A stretch of DNA of 64,000 nucleotides, taken from the NCBI RefSeq assembly GCF_000472865.1, contig NZ_AXAP01000026.1:1-64000 (forward strand). The letters are read 5' to 3'. Source of the DNA: Bradyrhizobium elkanii WSM2783. Lineage in GTDB: Bacteria; Pseudomonadota; Alphaproteobacteria; Rhizobiales; Xanthobacteraceae. Below the pieces are notes generated by a model. That model was given only the letters and a program-made list of their open reading frames with translations, had not been told where the DNA came from and made no database searches. Each line of letters opens with the position of its first letter. Position 1 is the stretch's first letter. This document shows, piece after piece, positions 7,369-16,246 of the stretch. A program made the position numbers and the translations under genes.

Positions 7369-8481
7369 CTAAGCGTGCAGCTTCTGCAATTCCTTCAGGA
7401 TTGCTTCGCCGATCTGCGTGGTCGAGGCTGATGTCGTGCCTTCGGACTTGATGTCTGCGGTGCGCAGGCCGCTTGCGAGCACGGCGGCGATTGCGGCATC
7501 GAGCTTGTCGGCGAGCGCACCCATGTCGAAGGAATAGCGCAGCGCCATCCCGAAGGAAGCGAGCATCGCGATCGGGTTGGCGAGGCCTTGGCCGGCGATA
7601 TCAGGCGCCGAGCCGTGCACCGGCTCGTACAGCGCCTTGCGCTTGCCGCTCTTGGCATCGGTCTCGCCAAGCGAAGCCGACGGCAGCATGCCGAGCGAGC
7701 CGGTGAGCATCGCCGCGATGTCGGAGAGCATGTCGCCGAACAGATTATCGGTGACGATGACGTCGAACTGCTTCGGCCATTTGACCAGCATCATGCCGCC
7801 GGAATCGGCGAGCTGATGCTCCAGCGTCACATCGGGGTATTCGCGCTTGTGCACCTGGGTGACGACCTCGTTCCAGAGCACGCCCGATTTCATGACGTTG
7901 CGCTTTTCCATCGACGTCACCTTGTTGCGGCGCTTCTTGGCAAGGTCGAAGGCGACGCGGGCGATGCGCTCGATCTCGTAGGTGTCGTAGACCTGGGTGT
8001 CGATGGCGCGCTTCTGGCCGTTGCCGAGATCGGTGATGGTCTTCGGCTCGCCGAAATAGACGCCGCCGGTAAGCTCGCGCACGATCATGATGTCGAGCCC
8101 TTCGACCGCCTCGCGCTTCAGGCTGGAGGCATCCGCGAGCGCCGGATAGCACACGGCGGGCCGCAGATTGGCGAACAGGCCGAGATCCTTGCGCAGCCGC
8201 AGCAGGCCGGCCTCGGGCCGCACCTCATAGGGAACGCTGTCCCATTTCGGCCCGCCGACCGCGCCGAAGATCACGGCATCGGCGGCTTTCGCCTTGGCCA
8301 TGTCGCCTTCCGAGATCGAGACCTTGTGCGCATCATAGGCAGCGCCGCCGACCAGCCCCTCTTCGGTCTCGAAGGTGGCGATTCCTTCCGCCTTGAGCCA
8401 GCCGATCAGGCGCTTCACCTCCGCCATCACTTCGGGGCCGATGCCGTCGCCGGGCAGGAGCAGGAGCTTGTGGGTCGCCAT
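7369..8481 (-). CDS. leuB: 3-isopropylmalate dehydrogenase
   Basis: It oxidatively decarboxylates 3-isopropylmalate in leucine synthesis using NAD+. The start MATHKLLLLPGDGIGPEVMA at 8481 is the family's N-terminus, giving 370 residues; the open frame extends further upstream but that part has no family similarity. Diagnostic segments are RELTGGVYFGEPK, the Lys/Asp metal and substrate site in TDNLFGDMLSDIAAMLTGSL, and the NAD-specific loop EPVHGSAPDIAGQGLANPIA. It is convergent with the small exported gene and divergent from the MFS gene. Confidence 0.97.
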   Translation of the reverse strand: MATHKLLLLPGDGIGPEVMAEVKRLIGWLKAEGIATFETEEGLVGGAAYDAHKVSISEGDMAKAKAADAVIFGAVGGPKWDSVPYEVRPEAGLLRLRKDLGLFANLRPAVCYPALADASSLKREAVEGLDIMIVRELTGGVYFGEPKTITDLGNGQKRAIDTQVYDTYEIERIARVAFDLAKKRRNKVTSMEKRNVMKSGVLWNEVVTQVHKREYPDVTLEHQLADSGGMMLVKWPKQFDVIVTDNLFGDMLSDIAAMLTGSLGMLPSASLGETDAKSGKRKALYEPVHGSAPDIAGQGLANPIAMLASFGMALRYSFDMGALADKLDAAIAAVLASGLRTADIKSEGTTSASTTQIGEAILKELQKLHA

Positions 8482-8620
8482 GGGGTGTTCGCCTTGAGAT
8501 CTAAGGAAATCCGCGCGGAGTGCTAAAGCGCTGTTGCGCGGTTGGCAAGACACCATTCCCGGAGCTGGCCTGTGCAAGCATGGCCAGGCCTGCCACAATG
8601 CGGCCCTGCCGGAGTTCTCA

Positions 8621-9811
8621 GTGAAAGCCCCCGATCTTCCTCCATCTTCCGCGCACCCCGCGCGGCTGATTCTGATCCTGTCGCTGGCGCCGACCGCGGG
8701 GCTCGGCATCGGCCGTTTCGCCTATTCGCTGGTGCTGCCTGATATGCGCGAGCAGCTTGCGTGGTCCTATTCGGCGGCGGGCTTCATGAACACCATCAAC
8801 GCCGCCGGCTATCTGATCGGCGCGCTGCTCGCCGCACGGCTGATCCGGCGCTTCGGGCTGGTGGCGTCGGTACGCTGGGGAACGCTGGCCTGCGTGGTGT
8901 CGCTCGCGCTTTGCGCCATCACCGGGAACTACGTGGTGCTGAGCTTTGCGCGACTGCTCGCCGGCCTTGGCGCTGCGGCCGGCTTCGTCGGCGGCGGCGC
9001 GCTTGCGGCGATGATCGCGCAGACACGGCCCGAGCGCGCCAATTTCCTGCTCAGCCTGTTTTATGCCGGACCCGGCAGCGGCATCCTGCTGTCAGGGCTG
9101 GTGGCGCCGTTCGTGCTGCAATGGTTCGGCCCGGGCTCGTGGTGGATCGTGTGGTGGGCGATGACGCTGCTTGCGGCCATCATGACCATTCCGCTCTGGC
9201 TCGCATCCTTCCCTTCTGACGCCATGACCAGGCAGGAGTCAGCGGCGAAGTTCGCGATCGCGCCGGTTGCGATCTATCTCGGCGGCTATTTCCTGTTCGG
9301 TGCCGGCTATATCGCCTACATGACGTTCATGATCGCCTATGTGCGCGACGCCGGCGGCGGCGCACTGGCGCAAAGCGCCTTCTGGAGCCTGATCGGGCTG
9401 AGCGCTTTCGTGACGCCGTGGGTGTGGCGAGGCGTGCTCGGGCTCAACCGCGGCGGGCTTGCCACCACGATCATCCTCGGCGTCAACGCGATCGGCGCTG
9501 GCCTGCCGATTTTCGGACACTCGCCGCTGTTGCTCACGATCTCCGCCCTGGTGTTCGGCGTCGCCTTCTTCGCGGTGGTGGGATCGACCACCGCCTTTGT
9601 GCGCTTCAACTATCCGCCATCGTCCTGGCCGACCGCGATCGCCGCGCTGACGATCTCGTTCGGAATCGGCCAGACCATCGGACCGATCGTCGTCGGCGCG
9701 ATCACCGATGCGGTCGGCAGTCTGTCGGCCGCGCTGAACATATCGGCAGCGATGCTGGCGCTGGGCGCGATCCTCTCGGCGTTCCAGCGGAGGCTGGACG
9801 TGAAGGCGTAG
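8621..9811 (+). CDS. MFS transporter, YbfB/YjiJ family
   Basis: A 396-residue membrane protein with about 12 hydrophobic segments. The N-terminal motif PTAGLGIGRFAYSLVLPDMR and the following WSYSAAGFMNTINAAGYLIG are typical of the YbfB/YjiJ (DUF1228, MFS_4) group of putative sugar-phosphate-like or unknown-substrate permeases. I choose the GTG at 8621 because GGAG stands seven bases before it; a TTG at 8534 would add residues unlike the family. The substrate is unknown. It is divergent from leuB and alone. Confidence 0.85.
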   Translation: MKAPDLPPSSAHPARLILILSLAPTAGLGIGRFAYSLVLPDMREQLAWSYSAAGFMNTINAAGYLIGALLAARLIRRFGLVASVRWGTLACVVSLALCAITGNYVVLSFARLLAGLGAAAGFVGGGALAAMIAQTRPERANFLLSLFYAGPGSGILLSGLVAPFVLQWFGPGSWWIVWWAMTLLAAIMTIPLWLASFPSDAMTRQESAAKFAIAPVAIYLGGYFLFGAGYIAYMTFMIAYVRDAGGGALAQSAFWSLIGLSAFVTPWVWRGVLGLNRGGLATTIILGVNAIGAGLPIFGHSPLLLTISALVFGVAFFAVVGSTTAFVRFNYPPSSWPTAIAALTISFGIGQTIGPIVVGAITDAVGSLSAALNISAAMLALGAILSAFQRRLDVKA

Positions 9812-9880
9812 GGACGACGTGGGAGAGTTCTGATTCAAATTTCAATTGGATAAGGAAAATCGCGCGAATCCTACGATGCC

Positions 9881-9970
9881 GTCATGCCCGGGCTTGTCCC
9901 GGGCATCCACGTCCTTTGCCTCCGTGGAGGGGAGAGACGTGGATGGCCGGGTCAAGCCCGGCCATGACGG
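9881..9970. repeat. Interspersed palindromic repeat, GTCATGCCCGGGCTTG family
   Basis: The left arm GTCATGCCCGGGCTTGTCCC, then GGGCATCCACGTC, and a right arm GACGTGGATGGCCGGGTCAA, then GCCCGGCCATGAC, form an imperfect hairpin of about 90 bases. Close relatives are at 43037-43111 and 57411-57523. Confidence 0.8.
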
Positions 9971-9997
9971 GGGAGAGGATTGCGCAATGCGTCCCCT

Positions 9998-10036
9998 GTC
10001 ATTCCGGGGCGTCCAAAGGACGAGCCCGGAATGACG
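9998..10036. repeat. Short palindromic repeat, GTCATTCCGGGGC family
   Basis: GTCATTCCGGGGCGTCC and GGACGAGCCCGGAATGAC pair around a 4-base loop. A longer relative of the same ends is at 52031-52135. It stands directly downstream of the previous repeat, ahead of the 3' end of the minus-strand gene at 10049. Confidence 0.75.
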
Positions 10037-10048
10037 AAGGGAGAGAGT

Positions 10049-10834
10049 TCAGCTTCCGCTAAACGAATTGTAGCCCTGGTCTTCCCAGTAGCCGCCCTTG
10101 TAGTCGTTGGTGACTTCCATCGAGATCACATATTTCGGGTTCTTGAAGCCGAGCTTGGTCGGGACCCGGATCTTCATCGGATAGCCGTAGGCGCGCGGGA
10201 GGATCTCGTCGGCGAATTTGAAGGTCATCTGGGTCTGCGGATGCAGCGCGGTCGGCATGTCCAGCGGCGAGTTGTAGCCGTCCTTGTCGGCGCACTGGAA
10301 CCAGACATATTTCGCGCGGGTGTCGGCGCCGACGAGCTTTAAGAAATCGCGCAGCGGCGTGCCGGTCCAACTGCCGATCGCGCTCCAGCCCTCGACGCAG
10401 ATATGGCGCGTGACCTGCTTGACCTGCGGCAGCTTATAGAGCTCCTCCAGCGTCCATGGCTTGTTGTTTGCGACCAGGCCGCGCACCTCCAGCTTCCAGT
10501 CGTTGCCGTCGATGTCGGGCGCTTCGTCGACATCGTAATAGCCGTTGAACGGAAACGGCTTGGTGATGGCGCTTTCAGGAAAGGTCGGCGCCAGCGCGTT
10601 CGGATTGAACATCCAGGCCTGCACCGCATCGTTGAACTTCGAAACCTGCGCCAGCATCGTTTCCGCCGAGGAACTGTCGATGACGTCGCAGCCCGTGAGC
10701 AGCGTCAGCGCCCCCAGGCTGGCGCCACCCGTGATGAAACGCCGGCGTGTCAGGTCAGGCATCAGCTTCACGGCGTCCTTGACCAGGAGCTTCTTGTCGA
10801 CGCCGGGGATCAAGAGCTTGCGGATACGACCCAT
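10049..10834 (-). CDS. Molybdopterin-dependent oxidoreductase, sulfite-oxidase fold (MsrP/YedY-like), Tat-exported
   Basis: A 261-residue protein. After a 29-residue leader comes the twin-arginine motif LTRRRFITGG, then a hydrophobic stretch ending LLTGC, which reads as a lipobox (a Tat lipoprotein would result). The body matches the oxidoreductase molybdopterin-binding domain: WKLEVRGLV, then RHICVEGWSAIGSWTG with the Mo-ligating Cys, and a C-terminal PMKIRVPTKLGFKNPKYV. It probably reduces or oxidises a small periplasmic substrate. The cytochrome b gene is 15 bases upstream on the same strand, so the two form an operon and probably one membrane complex. The substrate is unknown. Confidence 0.88.
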   Translation of the reverse strand: MGRIRKLLIPGVDKKLLVKDAVKLMPDLTRRRFITGGASLGALTLLTGCDVIDSSSAETMLAQVSKFNDAVQAWMFNPNALAPTFPESAITKPFPFNGYYDVDEAPDIDGNDWKLEVRGLVANNKPWTLEELYKLPQVKQVTRHICVEGWSAIGSWTGTPLRDFLKLVGADTRAKYVWFQCADKDGYNSPLDMPTALHPQTQMTFKFADEILPRAYGYPMKIRVPTKLGFKNPKYVISMEVTNDYKGGYWEDQGYNSFSGS

Positions 10835-10849
10835 CGTCTTTCTCCCTTC

Positions 10850-11479
10850 TCAGCGGCCGATGATCATGGCGCGCAGACTCCTCGGCACCAGGATCGCCAG
10901 CGCGACATGGAGAACGAGGAAGGCGACAATCAGCGCCATGCAGATGAAATGGACATAGCGCGCGATGTCATAGCCGCCGAACAGCGCGGTCAGCCACTGC
11001 AACTGCACCGGCTTCCAGATCGACAGGCCCGACAGCACGATGACCACACCGACGATGATGATGCCGGCATAGAGCAGCTTCTGCACGTAATTGTACTTGG
11101 CGAGATCGTCGTGCGAGAGCTTGAAGGTCAGCGCCGCCTTGGTGTCCGAGATCACGCCCGCCGGCGTGATCGGCAGCAGCTTCCTGCGGAAGCGGCCGGT
11201 GACGAAGCCAAGCACAAGATAGACCAGGCCGTTGACCATCAACAGCCACATCGCGGCAAAGTGCCAGAGCAGCGCGCCGCCGAGCCAGCCGCCGAGCGTG
11301 ATGCTGCGGGAGAAGGTGAAGTTGAACAGCGGCGAGGCGTTGTAGATCTGCCAGCCCGACATGATCATCAGGATCACCGCGACCGCGTTGATCCAGTGCA
11401 CGATCCGGACCCAGGCCGGCTGGATCACCTTCGCCGTGCTGGCGGCGGCATGCTCGTTGCTGACTGCAAGGCTCGACAT
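10850..11479 (-). CDS. Di-heme cytochrome b (Ni/Fe-hydrogenase / thiosulfate-reductase type)
   Basis: A 209-residue integral membrane protein with at least four helices and well-placed His residues: VRIVHWINAVAVILMIMSGW, LLWHFAAMWLLMVNG, and YVHFICMALIVAFLVLHVAL. It has the pattern of the cytochrome b561/bacterial b-type subunit that passes electrons between the quinone pool and a periplasmic oxidoreductase. It is not the MsrQ (ferric-reductase-like) partner normally paired with MsrP. Its stop is 15 bases before the ATG of the molybdoenzyme gene at 10834, and that gene's ribosome site (GGGAG) lies in the gap. Confidence 0.88.
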   Translation of the reverse strand: MSSLAVSNEHAAASTAKVIQPAWVRIVHWINAVAVILMIMSGWQIYNASPLFNFTFSRSITLGGWLGGALLWHFAAMWLLMVNGLVYLVLGFVTGRFRRKLLPITPAGVISDTKAALTFKLSHDDLAKYNYVQKLLYAGIIIVGVVIVLSGLSIWKPVQLQWLTALFGGYDIARYVHFICMALIVAFLVLHVALAILVPRSLRAMIIGR

Positions 11480-11585
11480 GGCTGTTTCCCTGCTCGGGGT
11501 TCGCTACCGATTTATACGCCCGGATCGGGGCCTTGTTACCGCGACACCTGATATCTATGCGACACGAACGGCGCTTCGCGGTCAC

Positions 11586-11616
11586 AAAAAAGCGAGCCGG
11601 GTTTCGCCAGCTCGCT
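11586..11616 (-). terminator. Rho-independent terminator of the fasciclin gene
   Basis: On the minus strand AGCGAGC (11616-11610) pairs with GCTCGCT (11597-11591), extended by partial GC pairing, and is followed directly by a run of six T (positions 11591-11586 read as A on the plus strand). It starts about 10 bases after the stop codon of the gene at 11627. Confidence 0.8.
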
Positions 11617-11626
11617 GGTCTCTCGC

Positions 11627-12181
11627 TTAGGAGGCAGGCATCAACACGGTGTCGACCACATGGATCACGCCGTTGGACTGGTTGACGTTGGAGATCGTCA
11701 CCGTCGACCAGTTGCCCTTGGCGTCGCCGATCCAGACCTTGCCGTCCTGCTTCTTCACCGTCAGTTCCTCGCCCTCGACAGTCCTGAGCTTCTTGCCATC
11801 GGCAAGGCTGGAGGCCTCATACTTCCCGGGCACGACGTGATAGGTCAGGATCTTGGTCAGCGTCGCCTTGTTCTCCGGCTTGACCAAGGTTTCCACGGTA
11901 CCGGCCGGCAGTTTGCCGAACGCCATGTTGGTCGGCGCGAACACCGTGAACGGGCCCTTGCCTTCCAACGTGCCAACGAGGCCGACGGCCTTCACCGCGG
12001 CGACGAGGGTGGTGTGGTCCTTCGAATTGACCGCGTTCTGGATGATGTTCCTGGATGGGAACATCGCGGCGCCACCGACCATCACGGTCTTTTCTTCGGC
12101 GCGAACCGGCGCCATCACGGTCGCGGTGAACGCCAGCGCACTGAACGCTGCGGCGGCGAGAAGTGCTGTACGTTTCAACAT
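11627..12181 (-). CDS. Exported fasciclin (FAS1)-domain protein
   Basis: A 184-residue protein with a signal peptide (MLKRTALLAAAAFSALAFTA, cleavage near VRAEE). One FAS1 domain fills the rest: KDHTTLVAAVKAVGLVGTLE, then GPFTVFAPTNMAFGKLPAGT (H1 box), LTYHVVPGKY and the C-terminal box NGVIHVVDTVLMP. Single-FAS1 secreted proteins of alphaproteobacteria are linked to surface adhesion or symbiosis in some rhizobia; that role here is inference. The ATG at 12181 sits behind GGGAGA; a TTG two codons upstream is less likely. A clear terminator follows. Confidence 0.93.
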   Translation of the reverse strand: MLKRTALLAAAAFSALAFTATVMAPVRAEEKTVMVGGAAMFPSRNIIQNAVNSKDHTTLVAAVKAVGLVGTLEGKGPFTVFAPTNMAFGKLPAGTVETLVKPENKATLTKILTYHVVPGKYEASSLADGKKLRTVEGEELTVKKQDGKVWIGDAKGNWSTVTISNVNQSNGVIHVVDTVLMPAS

Positions 12182-12395
12182 GGACAATCTCCCGTTTGGC
12201 TAACAATGACCGGCGGAGCTGCCGCCGGGATGAAAGGCAACGACGGTGCGGCTGTTCGATTGCGCCGTCGTTGGCCGCAGCTACGGGAGGGTTTTGGATG
12301 TGGTTTCGCGGGATAATTTATCGTGATGGCTGAAACTATCTGCGGGCGTGGCCGTGGGGTGCCGTAGCCGCTGGTAGGTTGGGCCCACCCTCTCG

Positions 12396-12522
12396 CCCCT
12401 CACGGTAAGGAGCGCGCAGCGCGTCTCGAGACGATGCTACGCATCGCTCGGAGAACCATGAGGCCCCGCCGGTGGCCTCGCCCTTCGAGACGGTCGCAAC
12501 GCGACCTCCTCAGGGTGAGGGG
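12396..12522. repeat. Interspersed palindromic repeat, CCTCACGGTAAGGAGCG family
   Basis: The left arm CCCCTCACGGTAAGGAGCGC, then GCAGCGCGTCTCGAG, is mirrored by a right arm CTTCGAGACGGTCGCAACGC, then GACCTCCTCAGGGTGAGGGG. The centre contains a small nested palindrome (GAGACGATGCTACGCATCGCTC). The element lies in a 411-base gap (12182-12592) that otherwise contains only the promoter region of the fasciclin gene. Confidence 0.75.
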
Positions 12523-12592
12523 ATGGGTTGGTGCACACCATCCGTCCCCGTCATTGCAATGACGATGTCGTCCCAGGCGCTTGCGACGGTGG

Positions 12593-13354
12593 CTAGTCCC
12601 TGCTCGCCGGCGTCTGGATGAAGCCGCGGTTGTGGGTCGGGCTGATCAGGATTTCGTTGACGCAGACCCGCGGCGGCAGGCTGGCGACGAAGGCGATGGT
12701 GCGGCCGAGATCCTCGGGCTGCAGCATCCTGGCCTGCTCGGCTTCGCTCGGCACCACTGGCCGCAGTTTCAGGATCGGGGTTGCGACCTCGCCGGGCGAC
12801 AGGCAGCAGGCGCGCAGGCCGTTGGCGCATTCGTCCATATTGAAGGAATGAGTCAGCGCCAGCACCGCATGCTTGGTCGTGGTGTAGGCCGGCCCCGGCA
12901 TCTTCGAGACATGGCGCCCCGCCCAGGAGGCGACGTTGATGATGCAGCCGTCCTGCTGCTTGCGCATCGCCGGCAGCACCGCATGCATGCAGTAGAGCAC
13001 GCCGTTGAGGTTGATCTCGACCAATCTGTCCCAGCCTTCCAGCTCCATATCGGCCCAGCTCCGCTTCGGCACGTTGATGCCGGCGCTGTTGACCAGGAGG
13101 TCGATACGGCCGTGGCGGCTGAGGATCTGCTCTGCGGCCTTGTTGACCTCGTCCTTGTTGCTGACGTCCATTGGGATCGCCTCGGCCTTGCCGCCCTTTT
13201 TGGCGATGCTGGCGACCACCCGGTCCAGCTCCGCCTTGCGGCGGCCCGAGACCACCACCGTCCAGCCGTCGGCCGCCAGGAATTCCGCCCCGGATTCGCC
13301 GATCCCGGTGCCGCCGCCCGTCACCCAGGCCACGCGTTTCCCATTATTTGTCAT
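12593..13354 (-). CDS. Short-chain dehydrogenase/reductase
   Basis: A 253-residue classical SDR. It has the cofactor motif VTGGGTGIGESGAEFLAADG, the basic VVVSGRRK patch suggesting NADP preference, the NSAG motif (LLVNSAGINVPK) and the catalytic pair in YTTTKHAVLALTHSF with Ser upstream in INVASWAGR. The C-terminus (VCVNEILISPTHNRGFIQTP) resembles 3-hydroxy acid or serine/NADP-dependent dehydrogenases of the YdfG-like kind. The substrate is uncertain. It is divergent from matB (90 bases apart), so a shared role in short-chain acid metabolism is possible. Confidence 0.9.
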   Translation of the reverse strand: MTNNGKRVAWVTGGGTGIGESGAEFLAADGWTVVVSGRRKAELDRVVASIAKKGGKAEAIPMDVSNKDEVNKAAEQILSRHGRIDLLVNSAGINVPKRSWADMELEGWDRLVEINLNGVLYCMHAVLPAMRKQQDGCIINVASWAGRHVSKMPGPAYTTTKHAVLALTHSFNMDECANGLRACCLSPGEVATPILKLRPVVPSEAEQARMLQPEDLGRTIAFVASLPPRVCVNEILISPTHNRGFIQTPASRD

Positions 13355-13443
13355 GCAAACTGTCTCCGTTGCTTTCCAAAGGGCGTTTTTGCTAAGCCAG
13401 CCGCCGGATTTTCCCGGCCTTTCCGCCCTTCAGGGGATGTTGC

Positions 13444-14973
13444 ATGAACACCGCCGCCAACGCCAACCTGTTTTCCCGCCTGTTCGACGGTCTCGATGAT
13501 CCGAACCGGCTCGCGATCGAGCAACTCGACGGCAGTCGGATCAGCTATGCGGACCTGATCGCGCGCACCGGTCAGATGGCGAACGTGCTGGTTTCGCGCG
13601 GCGTCAAGGTCGGCGACCGTGTCGCGGCGCAAACTGAAAAATCGGTGCAGGGCCTCGTGCTTTATCTCGCGACCGTACGCGCCGGCGCGATCTATCTGCC
13701 GCTCAACACCGCCTATACGCTGAACGAGCTCGACTACTTCATCACCGACGCCGAGCCGTCGCTGGTGGTATGCGACCCCTCCAAGGCTGAAGGGATTGCT
13801 GCGATCGCGGCGAAAGTCGGCGCCAAGGTCGAGACGCTCGGTGCTGACGGCAAGGGCTCGCTGACGGAGGCGGCCGACAAAGCGAGCCCGGAGTTCAAGA
13901 CGGTGGCGCGCGGCAATGATGATCTCGCCGCGATCCTCTACACGTCAGGCACCACCGGCCGCTCCAAGGGCGCGATGCTGAGCCACGACAATCTGGCCTC
14001 GAACTCGCTGTCGCTGGTCGACTACTGGCGCTTCACCAAGGACGACGTGCTGATCCACGCGCTGCCGATCTATCACACCCACGGCCTGTTCGTGGCCAGC
14101 AACGTCACGCTGTTCGCCCGCGCCGCGATGATCTTCCTGCCGAAGTTCGATCCGGACCTGATCATCAAGCTGATGGCGCGTGCCACTGTGCTGATGGGCG
14201 TGCCGACCTTCTACACGCGCCTCCTGCAGAATCCCGCGCTGAACAAGGACACGACAAAGCATATGCGGCTGTTCGTTTCGGGCTCGGCGCCGCTGCTCGC
14301 CGATACCCACCGCGAATGGTCCGCGCGCACCGGCCACGCCGTGCTCGAGCGCTACGGCATGACCGAGACCAACATGAACACCTCCAACCCCTATGACGGC
14401 GAGCGCGTCCCCGGCGCGGTCGGCTTTCCGCTGCCCGGCGTCTCCGCGCGCGTCACCGACCCCGAAACGGGCAAGGAGCTTGCGCGCGAAGAGATCGGCG
14501 TGATCGAGGTCAAGGGCCCGAACGTGTTCAAAGGCTACTGGCGGATGCCGGAGAAGACCAAGGCCGAATTTCGCGACGACGGCTTCTTCATCACCGGCGA
14601 CCTCGGCAAGATCGACGCCAAGGGCTATGTGCACATCCTCGGCCGCGGCAAGGACCTCGTGATCTCAGGCGGCTTCAACGTCTATCCCAAGGAGATCGAG
14701 ACCGAGATCGACGGCATGCCCGGCGTGGTCGAATCCGCCGTCATCGGCGTGCCGCATGCCGATTTCGGCGAGGGCGTCACCGCCGTCGTGGTGCGCCAGC
14801 CCGGGGCCACGATCGATGAATCTGCGGTGCTCAACGGACTTGAAGGACGGCTTGCCAAATTCAAGATGCCGAAGCGGGTGTTCATCGTCGACGAATTGCC
14901 GCGCAACACCATGGGCAAGGTGCAGAAGAATATTTTGCGGGATACGTATAAGGATATTTATTCGAAGAAGTAG
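13444..14973 (+). CDS. matB: Malonyl-CoA synthetase (AMP-forming)
   Basis: MatB makes malonyl-CoA (and methylmalonyl-CoA) from the free acid, CoA and ATP. The 509-residue protein has the ANL-superfamily core motifs: P-loop YTSGTTGRSKGAMLSHDN, RYGMTETNMNTSNPYDGERV, TGDLGKID and the hinge/catalytic lysine region ending RNTMGKVQKN. The text around YHTHGLFVASNVTLFARAAM and MNTSNPYDGERVPGAVG is nearly what I know from R. palustris MatB. GGGGA precedes the ATG. matA (malonyl-CoA decarboxylase) and matC (transporter) are not adjacent. Confidence 0.94.
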   Translation: MNTAANANLFSRLFDGLDDPNRLAIEQLDGSRISYADLIARTGQMANVLVSRGVKVGDRVAAQTEKSVQGLVLYLATVRAGAIYLPLNTAYTLNELDYFITDAEPSLVVCDPSKAEGIAAIAAKVGAKVETLGADGKGSLTEAADKASPEFKTVARGNDDLAAILYTSGTTGRSKGAMLSHDNLASNSLSLVDYWRFTKDDVLIHALPIYHTHGLFVASNVTLFARAAMIFLPKFDPDLIIKLMARATVLMGVPTFYTRLLQNPALNKDTTKHMRLFVSGSAPLLADTHREWSARTGHAVLERYGMTETNMNTSNPYDGERVPGAVGFPLPGVSARVTDPETGKELAREEIGVIEVKGPNVFKGYWRMPEKTKAEFRDDGFFITGDLGKIDAKGYVHILGRGKDLVISGGFNVYPKEIETEIDGMPGVVESAVIGVPHADFGEGVTAVVVRQPGATIDESAVLNGLEGRLAKFKMPKRVFIVDELPRNTMGKVQKNILRDTYKDIYSKK

Positions 14974-15004
14974 GGGCGCACAGCTGCTCCGGGGGACAGA
15001 GCTT

Positions 15005-15223
15005 ATGAACCGAGAGCAAGCAGAAGAGATCCACGAATATCTGCTTGACGTTGTTGAGTCGCTCGAGCGAGCAGAGGGAGCGATCTCCACCCTCGGTGAG
15101 GAAGCACGAAGGATGTTCGCCAGCGGTCTTGGGGCAGCCGGCGATGCCGTGTACTACGAGCTACTGTTCGTGCTCTACAAGAAATTCCCGGATCTGAGAC
15201 CGCCGGATAAAGAAGTGAGGTAA
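15005..15223 (+). CDS. Small protein of unknown function downstream of matB
   Basis: A 72-residue acidic protein, MNREQAEEIHEYLLDVVESL to KFPDLRPPDKEVR. The ATG at 15005 follows GGGGGA at eight bases. The sequence is amphipathic and helical, with a Glu-rich first half and an aromatic second half (AVYYELLFVLYKKFPDL). It starts 31 bases after the matB stop, so it may be co-transcribed. I recognise no family. The good ribosome site and coding-like codon use support it being real. Confidence 0.55.
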   Translation: MNREQAEEIHEYLLDVVESLERAEGAISTLGEEARRMFASGLGAAGDAVYYELLFVLYKKFPDLRPPDKEVR

Positions 15224-15273
15224 GGAAAAAGCCGTCGAACTGACCGTCCGCCGCTGAAAGCGCAGTTCGGCAA

Positions 15274-16131
15274 CTACTGCCCGCTCACGAGGCTGATCAC
15301 GAACCGGCCGCCAACGATGAAGAGGTAGGCGCCAAACGCCATCTCCAGCGCCCGCTTCGATAGCGCATGCGCGACCTTCACGCCGAGCGGGGCGGTGACC
15401 AGCGTGGTCGGCATCACCAGGATGGCGCCGATCAGCGAGACATAGCCGAGCGCGAACGGGACCTGCAGCGCAAGGACATCGGGAAAGCTCGCCGCCGCCG
15501 GCCAGCCGGCATAGACATAGCCGAGCGCGCCGGGGATCGAGATCAGCACCGCGAGTGCCGAAGAGGTCGCGACCGCCTGATGGATCGGGCGGCCGTAGAA
15601 GGTCATCAGCAAATTGGCGAACAGGCCGCCGCCGATGCCCATCAGGGTCGAGAGCAGGCCGACGAAAAAGCCGTAGACGCGCATCAGGAAGCCCTTCGGC
15701 AGTTCGTCGCCGAGCTTCCAGCCCTCGCGCGCCAATAGCAGCCGCGCCGCGGCCGACCAGGCCACCATCACGAACACGATCTTGAACAGCCGCTCCGGCG
15801 CAAACCGCGCGGTGACGCTGCCGGCGAGGACACCGAGCATGATCGGAATCCACCAGCGCTTCAGCACCTCCATGTCGACAGCGCCACGCCGGTAATGGGC
15901 GCGAAACGAACTGATCGAGGTCGGGATGATGACGGCAAGCGAGGTGCCGATGCAGAGCGGCATCCGCACCTCCACTGGCACCCCGGCCAGGCGGAAGCAT
16001 TCGTAGAACACCGGCACCAGGATCGCGCCGCCGCCTATGCCGAACAGGCCAGCGAGAAAGCCGGACAAGGCGCCAACCGCAATCAGTAGCAACGCCAGTT
16101 CAACGAGTTGGACGAGATCCAGGCCAGCCAT
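15274..16131 (-). CDS. TauE/SafE (TSUP) family anion exporter
   Basis: A 285-residue inner-membrane protein with about eight hydrophobic segments. The signature near the N-terminus GALSGFLAGLFGIGGGAILV and its internal repeat LLSTLMGIGGGLFANLLMTF are the two conserved glycine-rich boxes of the TSUP/TauE family, which exports sulfite, sulfoacetate or related organic anions. The substrate cannot be assigned. The LysR gene at 16247 is divergent (115 bases between starts) and is the likely regulator. Confidence 0.9.
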   Translation of the reverse strand: MAGLDLVQLVELALLLIAVGALSGFLAGLFGIGGGAILVPVFYECFRLAGVPVEVRMPLCIGTSLAVIIPTSISSFRAHYRRGAVDMEVLKRWWIPIMLGVLAGSVTARFAPERLFKIVFVMVAWSAAARLLLAREGWKLGDELPKGFLMRVYGFFVGLLSTLMGIGGGLFANLLMTFYGRPIHQAVATSSALAVLISIPGALGYVYAGWPAAASFPDVLALQVPFALGYVSLIGAILVMPTTLVTAPLGVKVAHALSKRALEMAFGAYLFIVGGRFVISLVSGQ

Positions 16132-16246
16132 GATGTCCCTGCGAAGCGGCGTTTAATGCCTGCCGCTCCGTAAGGCTAGACCCTTGTTGAAGTCGGGAGT
16201 ATCTAGCCTGCGTGGAGGGTACCTTTGCGAATTCCGGAAGGATCGG

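Noticed and set aside
9881..10036. Interpreting the palindromic elements as transcription terminators
   Set aside because: Most have no T-run, their arms are long and family-conserved, and they recur at unrelated genes; only 11586-11616, 36804-36833 and possibly 55390-55427 meet terminator criteria.
10049..10834. Naming the molybdoenzyme msrP
   Set aside because: The cytochrome partner is not MsrQ-like and the signal contains a probable lipobox, so the symbol would be misleading.
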